Positions 14,283 to 19,972 of a DNA stretch of 19,972 bases are shown one piece after another. Where the stretch lies: the NCBI GenBank assembly GCA_026708165.1, contig JAPOVO010000139.1:1-19972 (forward strand), given 5' to 3'. The translations under genes were made by a program, and so were the position numbers. A model generated the notes under the pieces. It did no database searches and was not told the DNA's origin. It saw nothing but the letters and a program-made list of their open reading frames with translations. The stretch is from Chloroflexota bacterium (lineage in GTDB: Bacteria; Chloroflexota; UBA11872; VXNJ01). Within the stretch, counting starts at the first letter, position 1; every line of letters starts with the position of its first letter.

Positions 14283-15779
14283 ATGCGGGGCGCCTTATTT
14301 GGGACCGAAACGGAATTTGCGAGCGCGGGCGAGTATCAGCCCGCCCACGCCGCCATAATCGTAAAGAACCAGGTCTTCAGCACGGGTGAATTCGGAATAA
14401 TCGACCCGGCTCCGCGAGAGTGGGGCGAGACTCCCGGCAACGGCGGATTCCTGTTCAACGGCGGCCGGCTGTATATCGACTCCGGCCACCTCGAGTACGC
14501 GACGCCCGAGTGCCGCACCCTTCGCGGGATAGTTGCGCACGAGATGGCGGGCGAGCGGGTCGTGCTCCAGGCCCTCGATCAGCTCGACAGCCGATCAAAA
14601 GCCTTCTTTATCAAGAACAACGCCGACTATTTCGGCAACACCTACGGCTATCACGAAAACTACTGTCTGGCGGCAAACCCACGGCGGCCCGAGGTCGTCG
14701 GCACGCTGATGCCATTCCTCGTCACGCGTCAAATTTTCGCCGGAGCCGGGCTGCTTTACAGGTATGGTCCCGGCTCGGACTACGAGTACCAGATCGCGCA
14801 GCGCAGCGCGTTCGTGGAAGTAGACCAAAGCAGTCGCGTGCGGTTCGGCGGCCGCCCCATCATCAACCTGCGCGACGAACCGCTGGGGGCCCGCCGGCGT
14901 CTTCACGTCATAGTCGGCGACGCCAACAGATCGGAGTTCGCCACCGCGCTCAAGATCGGTACCACAGCACTAGTCGCACAACTTGCCGACGGCGGCTGGT
15001 CGCCGGGAATCGAGCTGATTAATCCCGTGCAGGCCATGCGTGCCATCGCCAAGCAAACGGAGGGGCCGTGGCTGGCATTCACGCTCGAACACGGCGCTGT
15101 GCCGGCGGTTGCGGTCCAGCGGATGTACCTCGACGAGGCGAAGCGGCGCTTTGCCGGACGCGACGAGGACACTGACTGGACTCTTGCGAACTGGGCGCGC
15201 GTTCTGACCGGGCTGGAAGAAGATCCCAAGCGGCTTCGAGGTCAGGTGGACTGGGTGTCGAAGCTGGAGGTGCTGGAGTCGTTCGCCGACGGCTCACCGT
15301 CGGGCTGGGGCGACGACGACCTCTGCAAAGTGGAGCTTGCCTATCACCATATCGACCCGGCGGTCAGCCTCTATTCAACGCTGAAAGAGCGCGAGGAGAT
15401 GGAGATCTTCGTCCCGGCGGGGGCGGTCCTCCAGGCGGTGCAAACTCCGCCCGAAGGCACCAGGGCCTTGGGCAGGTCCAAGGTCGTAAGGCGGTTGTCG
15501 GAGCTTGACGCCGAGTCGCTGATTCACTGGAAGAACCTGAGGCAGGGTCTTGGCGAACTGACCCTCTGGGACGAAAACCTCTACCTCGTCTATCAGTACA
15601 TAGAGGACTGGCGGGACCTGCTGACCACCGGAGCTTGGGACATCGTGCCGTATCTCATCGACTGGAGCGCGATCGCGGTGCGTGGGCAGGTTCTGGAGCT
15701 GGCGGACCCGTTCGAGAGATACGAAAGCGAGGCCGGCGAATTCGCGAATAAGCTGCCGGAATTGCTGTCGACCGAGTAG
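14283..15779 (+). CDS. pafA: PafA: Pup-protein ligase
   Basis: PafA activates the C-terminal Glu of Pup with ATP and forms an isopeptide bond with substrate lysines. The 498-residue product has the fold's landmarks: GTETEF (Glu9, Glu11), GGRLYIDSGHLEYATPEC with catalytic Asp66, IKNNADYFGNTYGYHENY (110-127), PFLVTRQ (144-150), RRLHVIVGDANRSE (205-218), and a C-terminal domain ending at a conserved DPF. It lacks the Dop loop, which makes it the ligase rather than a second Dop. Deviations are HLEY for HPEY at 69-72, and NLRDEPLGARRRLHV, about three residues shorter than the usual NTRDEPHADAEKYRRLHV. There is also an extra segment near residues 410-460. It is longer than actinobacterial PafA. The start is ATG 14283, 27 bases after pup, with a distant GGGAG. 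Confidence 0.9.
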   Translation: MRGALFGTETEFASAGEYQPAHAAIIVKNQVFSTGEFGIIDPAPREWGETPGNGGFLFNGGRLYIDSGHLEYATPECRTLRGIVAHEMAGERVVLQALDQLDSRSKAFFIKNNADYFGNTYGYHENYCLAANPRRPEVVGTLMPFLVTRQIFAGAGLLYRYGPGSDYEYQIAQRSAFVEVDQSSRVRFGGRPIINLRDEPLGARRRLHVIVGDANRSEFATALKIGTTALVAQLADGGWSPGIELINPVQAMRAIAKQTEGPWLAFTLEHGAVPAVAVQRMYLDEAKRRFAGRDEDTDWTLANWARVLTGLEEDPKRLRGQVDWVSKLEVLESFADGSPSGWGDDDLCKVELAYHHIDPAVSLYSTLKEREEMEIFVPAGAVLQAVQTPPEGTRALGRSKVVRRLSELDAESLIHWKNLRQGLGELTLWDENLYLVYQYIEDWRDLLTTGAWDIVPYLIDWSAIAVRGQVLELADPFERYESEAGEFANKLPELLSTE

Positions 15780-15999
15780 CCGCGACTGTCACAAACGCGA
15801 CCGCGGCTGCGAGGTTTTGTGGGATTGGTGTTATCGTTTTGCGTTCTGTTGGAAGAAATAGCCGCGGCTCGTCTGGCGCCCCCTCCCCGTTGGGAGTTTT
15901 ATAGCGCCAGCTCCGATCCGGGAGATGGGACCGGCTCGGTTGATAGGTTGAAAGGTCAGGTTCAGCGGACCACATGACTCGGAGACTCGGTTAGCAGAC
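15780..15999 (+). other. Intergenic region after pafA
   Basis: 220 bases without a gene that I trust. CACAAA (15790-15795) and TTTGTG (15816-15821) can pair around a GC-rich loop just after the pafA stop, a weak terminator candidate without a T-run. A short open frame (about 15827-15977) gives no recognisable protein. The frame of the next gene is open back to 15952. Confidence 0.4.
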
Positions 16000-16203
16000 G
16001 TGCATTCGTTGCTGTCGCACACACAACTTCTGGTAGCTGAAGCCGACTTGGCACTGAAGACTGCGGTCTTCAAGATGCATACCGGGAATTTCGGAGGTAG
16101 ACCTGTGGTCGACGGTGACGGCAAGGTCGTCGGATATCTCGGGTTCTTTGACATGCTCACGGGGACGAGCAGCATGTCTCCAGATGAAGGAGGAAAGGCC
16201 TAG
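16000..16203 (+). CDS. Single CBS-domain small protein or remnant
   Basis: A 67-residue product containing one CBS-domain-like unit: LLVAEADLALKTAVFKMHTG followed by GRPVVDGDGKVVGYLGFFDML, the classic strand-turn-strand-helix end of a CBS repeat. CBS domains normally occur in pairs that bind adenosine nucleotides and control an attached enzyme or transporter. With only one present, this is either a protein that dimerises to complete the module or the 3' remnant of a longer gene. The GTG start at 16000 has no good ribosome binding site, and the open frame extends to 15952. Its TAG stop is followed immediately, in the same frame, by the GTG of a permease gene, which suggests a regulatory partner of that permease. 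Confidence 0.6.
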   Translation: MHSLLSHTQLLVAEADLALKTAVFKMHTGNFGGRPVVDGDGKVVGYLGFFDMLTGTSSMSPDEGGKA

Positions 16204-17523
16204 GTGTTTGCCGCCGTTGAGGAGACGCAGGGGATAACGCGCTTTGTAACGCTCGACACGGCCATTGCTGCGTCGGCCATTTTTGTAATCACCTACGCCA
16301 TTATCGCGTCAGAGCGCATTCACAAAACCGTCGCCGCTCTGGCCGGCGCCGCCGTGATGCTCATCTTCGGGCTGATCACGCAGGAGCAGGCTTTCGAGCA
16401 CGTCGACTGGAACGTCATCTTCCTGCTCTTCGGGATGATGATCATCGCGGGCGCGATGCGCAGATCGGGAGTCTTTCAGTGGCTGGCCATCCAGTCCGCA
16501 AAATGGACCCGAGGCGAGCCCGTAAGGCTGATGGCCGTGCTGCTGATCCTGACCGCGATAGCGTCCGCTTTGCTCGACAACGTCACGACCGTCGTGCTTA
16601 TCGGTCCTATCACGATATTTCTCGCGTCACGGCTTCAGGTCAGCCCTATCCCGTTTTTGATCGCCGAGATTCTGGCCTCGAACATCGGAGGAATGGCTAC
16701 GCTTATCGGCGACCCTCCGAACCTCATTGTCGGCAGCGCGGCGGGGTTCAGCTTCATCGACTTCCTCAACCACATGCTCCCGGTCTCGCTAGTGCTCATG
16801 GTGCTCCTGCTGGTTTACGCAAAGGTGGTCTTTCGAAAATCGATAGATGTCCCGCCAGAGCAGCGACTGGAACTGATGCAAATGGACGCCAAGGCAGCCA
16901 TCGTGGACCCGGTGCTGGCACGCCGGTCCGTCATCGTTCTCATTGTCACAATTCTCGCGTTCGTCATTCACGGATTCGTCCACCTGGAGCCGGCGACGAT
17001 AGCCATGGCCGGCGCTGCCCTGCTGATGGTTTGGGGCAGGCTGAGTCCGCACGAGTCGTTTGAAGACGTCGAGTGGGCAGGATTGTTCTTTTTTGTAGGT
17101 CTGTTCATCGTCGTCGGAGCGCTGCTGGAGACAGGCGTGGTGGCGACGCTGGCCGATCAGCTTGCCGACTGGACTGGAAACGACCCCCTTATAACTTCGG
17201 TAGCGATGGTCTGGTTTGCGGGAATCGCGAGCGGCATCATCGATAACATTCCGCTGGCTGCGGCTATGGTTCCGATCGTTCACGAGCTAAGCGCGGTGAT
17301 GGACGTGCAGCCGATCTGGTGGTCGCTTGCACTGGGCGCCGATCTCGGAGGAAATCTGACGGCGATCGGCGCGTCCGCGAACGTCATCCTCATCTCGCTG
17401 GCCGAACGTGAAGGACACAAGATCACCTTCCGGCAGTTCCTCGTGCATGGGATTCCGGTTACGCTTGTCACCCTGGTGGTCGCCACGTTTTACGTTTGGG
17501 GGCGGTACTTTCTGCTTGCCTGA
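16204..17523 (+). CDS. Ion-transporter superfamily permease (SLC13/ArsB/P-protein type)
   Basis: A 439-residue integral membrane transporter with about eleven or twelve hydrophobic helices and two related halves. Family motifs are NVTTVVLIGPITIFLA, then SNIGGMATLIGDPPNLIVG (GDPPN at 169-173) in the first half and DNIPLAAAMVPI with GADLGGNLTAIGASANVI (380-395) in the second. These mark the anion/Na+ transporter superfamily that includes ArsB, NhaD, citrate carriers and the P protein. The substrate (arsenite, sodium, dicarboxylate or other) cannot be fixed; no arsenic genes are near. The GTG start directly behind the CBS gene has AAGGAGG at 16187-16193, ten bases upstream. The short polar N-terminus precedes the first helix LDTAIAASAIFVITYAII. 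Confidence 0.92.
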   Translation: MFAAVEETQGITRFVTLDTAIAASAIFVITYAIIASERIHKTVAALAGAAVMLIFGLITQEQAFEHVDWNVIFLLFGMMIIAGAMRRSGVFQWLAIQSAKWTRGEPVRLMAVLLILTAIASALLDNVTTVVLIGPITIFLASRLQVSPIPFLIAEILASNIGGMATLIGDPPNLIVGSAAGFSFIDFLNHMLPVSLVLMVLLLVYAKVVFRKSIDVPPEQRLELMQMDAKAAIVDPVLARRSVIVLIVTILAFVIHGFVHLEPATIAMAGAALLMVWGRLSPHESFEDVEWAGLFFFVGLFIVVGALLETGVVATLADQLADWTGNDPLITSVAMVWFAGIASGIIDNIPLAAAMVPIVHELSAVMDVQPIWWSLALGADLGGNLTAIGASANVILISLAEREGHKITFRQFLVHGIPVTLVTLVVATFYVWGRYFLLA

Positions 17524-17625
17524 GAAGACCGCTAGAACAAGAGCCGCGCGAGCGCGATAGCTGAAATGCCGCTCCGCGGCGCGCTGGCCACTCCCAAGCG
17601 CGAATCGTCTAACGAGGCGGGTGTG

Positions 17626-19002
17626 ATGGACGGGCTGCTATCCGAGCTTAGAGCGGCTCTCGGGTCCGGACAGGTGGTCAACGATCAGGCGTCGCTGGCC
17701 GCCTATGAGTACGACGCCTCGCTCGCCCGCAGCCGACCGCAACTCGTCGTCTTTCCCGAATCGACGCTCGAAGTCTCCGAGGTTGTGAAAATATCTCAGG
17801 AGTGGGCCACGCCGGTGCTGGCACGCGGAGCGGGTACGGGCCTCAGCGGCGGCGCGGTGCCGATGAGCGGCGGCGCGGTCATTTGCTTTGCACGCATGAA
17901 CAGGATTATCGAGATCGACGCCCGGAACCGCACGGCGCTGGTCGAGCCGGGCGTCGTCAATGCCGACCTGAGCCTCGCGTCCGAGCGGATGGGGCTCTAC
18001 TACGCTCCCGATCCTTCGAGCGAGCGTACCTGCACGCTCGGCGGTAACGTTGCCGAGAACTCCGGCGGGGCGCACTGCCTGGCGCACGGGACCACGACCA
18101 ACTACGTTCTGGGCGTCGAGGTAGTGACCGCCGACGGTTCCGTGTGCTGGCTGGGCTCGGCGCAGGGCGACGCCGCCGGATACGATCTGACGGGGGTTTT
18201 CGTGGGTTCCGAAGGCACCTTCGGAATCGTTACCAAAATCCTGCTTCGTCTCCGGCACCGCCCCGAGGCCGTGGAGACGCTGCTCGCAGCCTTTCCCGAC
18301 GTGCGCTCCGCCGGCGAGGCGGTCTCTCGGGTGATCGCGGCGGGAAGCGTGCCGGTGGCGCTGGAGCTTATGGACGGCACTACGGTCCGTGCGGTCGAGG
18401 CCGCCGTCAGACCCGGATTTCCAATAGACGCGGGCGCCGTCCTCCTGGTGGAAGTTGAAGGAATGGAGGACGGGCTTGACGATGAGATCAGGTCCATTCA
18501 CGAAATTCTCGTCCGGGCGGGTGCGTCGAGCGCCCGCCTGGCCGAAGGATCGGAGGACCGGGCGCGATTGTGGGCCGGGCGCAAGAAGGCGCGAAGCGTT
18601 CTGGGGACCCTGGCACCCAACTATTACGTGCACGACGGCGTCGTCCCCCGTACTCAAATCGCCAACGCGCTCGATGCCGCCGTCGCCGCCGGAAACAAAT
18701 ACGGCCTCACGGTGGCGACGTATCTCCACGCCGGGGACGGCAACATCCATCCGAACGTGCTTTTCGATGCGTCGGACAGCGCCGAAGCCGAGCGCGCCGC
18801 GCTCGCCGGAGAGGAAATTCTCCGGACATGCGTCGATTTGGGCGGCGCGCTCAGCGGCGAGCACGGCATCGGGGTCGAGAAGCAGGAGTTCATCGAGTGG
18901 ACATACTCGAACGCCGACCAGTCGGCCATGCGCCGCGTCAAGTCGGCGTTCGACCCAACGGGTCTCCTCAATCCCGGCAAGGTACTCCCCGCCCCCGGCT
19001 AA
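17626..19002 (+). CDS. glcD: FAD-linked oxidoreductase, GlcD / D-lactate dehydrogenase type
   Basis: A cytosolic or membrane-associated flavoenzyme of the VAO/PCMH family that oxidises 2-hydroxy acids such as glycolate or D-lactate. The FAD domain shows PVLARGAGTGLSGG (64-76), GGNVAENSGGAHCLAHG and VGSEGTFGIVTKI. The C-terminal substrate domain shows YLHAGDGNIHPN (366-377, metal-binding His) and GGALSGEHGIGVEK (406-419). I choose ATG 17626 (458 residues), because GAGGCGG at 17614-17620 precedes it at five bases. The frame is open to an ATG at 17566, but the 20 extra residues look non-conserved. GlcE and GlcF partners are absent, so it may act alone as in D-lactate dehydrogenases. The exact substrate is unknown. 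It follows the permease by about 100 bases. Confidence 0.92.
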   Translation: MDGLLSELRAALGSGQVVNDQASLAAYEYDASLARSRPQLVVFPESTLEVSEVVKISQEWATPVLARGAGTGLSGGAVPMSGGAVICFARMNRIIEIDARNRTALVEPGVVNADLSLASERMGLYYAPDPSSERTCTLGGNVAENSGGAHCLAHGTTTNYVLGVEVVTADGSVCWLGSAQGDAAGYDLTGVFVGSEGTFGIVTKILLRLRHRPEAVETLLAAFPDVRSAGEAVSRVIAAGSVPVALELMDGTTVRAVEAAVRPGFPIDAGAVLLVEVEGMEDGLDDEIRSIHEILVRAGASSARLAEGSEDRARLWAGRKKARSVLGTLAPNYYVHDGVVPRTQIANALDAAVAAGNKYGLTVATYLHAGDGNIHPNVLFDASDSAEAERAALAGEEILRTCVDLGGALSGEHGIGVEKQEFIEWTYSNADQSAMRRVKSAFDPTGLLNPGKVLPAPG

Positions 19003-19083
19003 GCCGTCGGCTCGAAGCCGTTCACCGGCAGCCCCCTTGCACGCGCCGTTTGTGTGCGCCTATGCGTGCGATTAGTATGTTGT

Positions 19084-19115
19084 ATTGACTGTCAGGAGAT
19101 TTGACTAAATTTGAC
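19084..19115 (+). promoter_or_regulatory. TTGAC repeats overlapping the marR start, possible operator
   Basis: ATTTGAC occurs at 19099-19105 and again at 19109-19115, exactly ten bases apart, and a related ATTGAC lies at 19084-19089. They cover the ribosome binding site AGGAG (19094-19098) and the TTG start. MarR proteins often bind near their own start, but they usually prefer inverted repeats, so the assignment is weak. TAGTAT near 19074 may be a -10 element. Confidence 0.3.
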
Positions 19116-19629
19116 CGACTCACGTTCGGAGGCGCTTCAGGAAGCGGCTCACCAGCTTATGCGCGCCGCGCCGCGGGCGCGGCGGCTGATGGAGCTCCGC
19201 GCGCGGGCTAACAGCTCGATTCTGAACATCGGAATCCCGCAATACGCGGTCCTGCGCCATTTTGAGCGCGACGGGCCGGGCTGCATCGCGGACGTGACAG
19301 GGAACGCCTTCGCATCCAAGCAGACGCTTTCGCAGCTTATCGACGGTCTCGTCGAGGGCGGACTGCTGAGCCGTTCGAACGACCCAAGCGACCGACGCAA
19401 GGTGGCGGTCTCGATCACGGGGAAGGGAGCCCATGCGCTCGCCCGATTCGAGGCCGCGCAAATGGAGCTTTTCGAAAGCCTGCTGGAAGACATACCCGAC
19501 GACGACTTGCGGAAGCTCGCCGAGGGGCTTGCCGCTCTCAATAGATCGCTCACCGCCGCCCGCCGGCGCGGCGACCTGATGCGAACGGCGCGTTCAGATC
19601 TCGGCCAGCTGGAGGCGGCGGTCAGATGA
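19111..19629 (+). CDS. MarR-family transcriptional regulator
   Basis: A 172-residue dimeric winged-helix repressor. N-terminal dimer helices are followed by the winged helix: IPQYAVLRHFERDG, IADVTGNAFASKQTLSQLIDGLVEGGLL (recognition helix near 67-82) and the wing SNDPSDRRKVAVSITGKG (89-106), which carries the family-typical DxSDRR signature. A C-terminal helical tail is somewhat extended. The only usable start is TTG 19111, since an in-frame TGA lies three codons upstream; AGGAG lies twelve bases away. Its stop overlaps the ATG of the ABC exporter gene as ATGA, so the pair is translationally coupled. By analogy with similar pairs, it probably represses that exporter and itself in response to a small-molecule ligand. 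Confidence 0.93.
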   Translation: MTDSRSEALQEAAHQLMRAAPRARRLMELRARANSSILNIGIPQYAVLRHFERDGPGCIADVTGNAFASKQTLSQLIDGLVEGGLLSRSNDPSDRRKVAVSITGKGAHALARFEAAQMELFESLLEDIPDDDLRKLAEGLAALNRSLTAARRRGDLMRTARSDLGQLEAAVR

Positions 19630-19972
19630 TGGGCGGCGGCGCCATGGCCTCTGCCAGGTCGGGCGGAACGGGCGAAATGTCCAGAATGCCGCGCTCCAAG
19701 GAGGACCTGCGGATTCTGGGTCGCCTCCTCGCCGTGACGTTCTCTCACCGGCGGTTGGCAATGGCGTCGATAGCGACGCTCCTGGTATCGATGGCGCTCG
19801 AGCTCGCGGTGCCGCGACTTATCCAGATAGCCATCGACAGCACGATCGAGGAACGCAGCGTGAGCATTGCGATTGTGCTGGGAGCACTAATCGTAGGCGT
19901 GACGGCGTTCAAGGGGGTGTTTACCTTCCTCGCCACGTACCTTGGAGAGGTGCTGAGCCAGAGGACAACCTT
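19626..19972 (+). CDS. ABC exporter (MsbA/multidrug type), N-terminal part, runs off the window
   Basis: The first 115 residues of a fused membrane-plus-ATPase half transporter. After a Gly-rich start, SKEDLRILGRLLAVTFSHRRL leads into the first membrane helix (MASIATLLVSMALELAVPRLIQIAIDSTI) and then a second (SIAIVLGALIVGVTAFKGVFTFLATYLGEVLSQR). This order, with the PRLIQxAID motif between helices, is characteristic of type I ABC exporters with six helices per subunit. The nucleotide-binding domain lies beyond the window. ATG 19626 overlaps the marR stop by four bases; ATG 19629 is an equal alternative. The substrate is unknown; the MarR partner suggests drugs or toxic lipophilic compounds. 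Confidence 0.85.
   Translation, partial: MMGGGAMASARSGGTGEMSRMPRSKEDLRILGRLLAVTFSHRRLAMASIATLLVSMALELAVPRLIQIAIDSTIEERSVSIAIVLGALIVGVTAFKGVFTFLATYLGEVLSQRTT

Noticed and set aside
1..19972. CRISPR arrays, tRNA or rRNA genes, insertion-sequence ends
   Set aside because: I saw no regularly spaced direct repeats, no T-loop consensus in a cloverleaf context and no transposase or terminal inverted repeats. This was by eye only; tRNAscan and Infernal runs would settle it.

Overview
The window is a gene-dense stretch of bacterial chromosome with high G+C and ordinary core metabolism. Intergenic gaps are short, and I see no insertion sequence, phage gene, tRNA, rRNA or CRISPR array. The organism cannot be named from the sequence alone. 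Separate accD and accA genes, a Flp-type pilin with a GQG-type processing site, a pyrophosphate-type phosphofructokinase and a compact pupylation cluster together make me think of Chloroflexota or a similar deep-branching non-actinobacterial lineage. This is a low-confidence inference. Non-ATG starts are unusually common: TTG, GTG and probably CTG are used by more than half of the genes.

Layout. 1-497: 3' end of mnmG, cut by an in-frame TAG where the family has a Gln codon. 534-4936, minus strand: moaC, gyrA, a HAD phosphatase and an unknown beta-rich protein, read in that order. 4937-5178: divergent spacer. 5179-8221, plus: a tiny Flp-type pilin, a ClpC-type double AAA+ unfoldase lacking the usual N-domain, and comF. 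8432-10360, plus: accD-accA, the two carboxyltransferase subunits of acetyl-CoA carboxylase, with no gap between them. 10357-11427, minus: a phosphofructokinase that meets accA tail to tail, the two stop codons sharing one CTAG. 11576-12445, plus: a membrane-anchored or exported metallophosphoesterase.

12578-15779 holds the most notable element, a dop-pup-pafA cluster. Dop and PafA are the paralogous depupylase and ligase of the Pup protein-tagging system. Between them lies a 58-residue Pup candidate ending in Gly-Gly-Glu. It starts at a TTG inside the last codons of dop and was missed by an ATG-centred reading. The proteasome genes prcB and prcA, which in actinobacteria usually separate pup from pafA, are absent here, and so is an Mpa/ARC ATPase. 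The window therefore shows tagging machinery without its classical protease.

16000-19972, plus: a single-CBS-domain fragment, an ion-transporter-superfamily permease, a GlcD-type FAD oxidoreductase, a MarR-family regulator and the 5' end of an ABC exporter translationally coupled to it.
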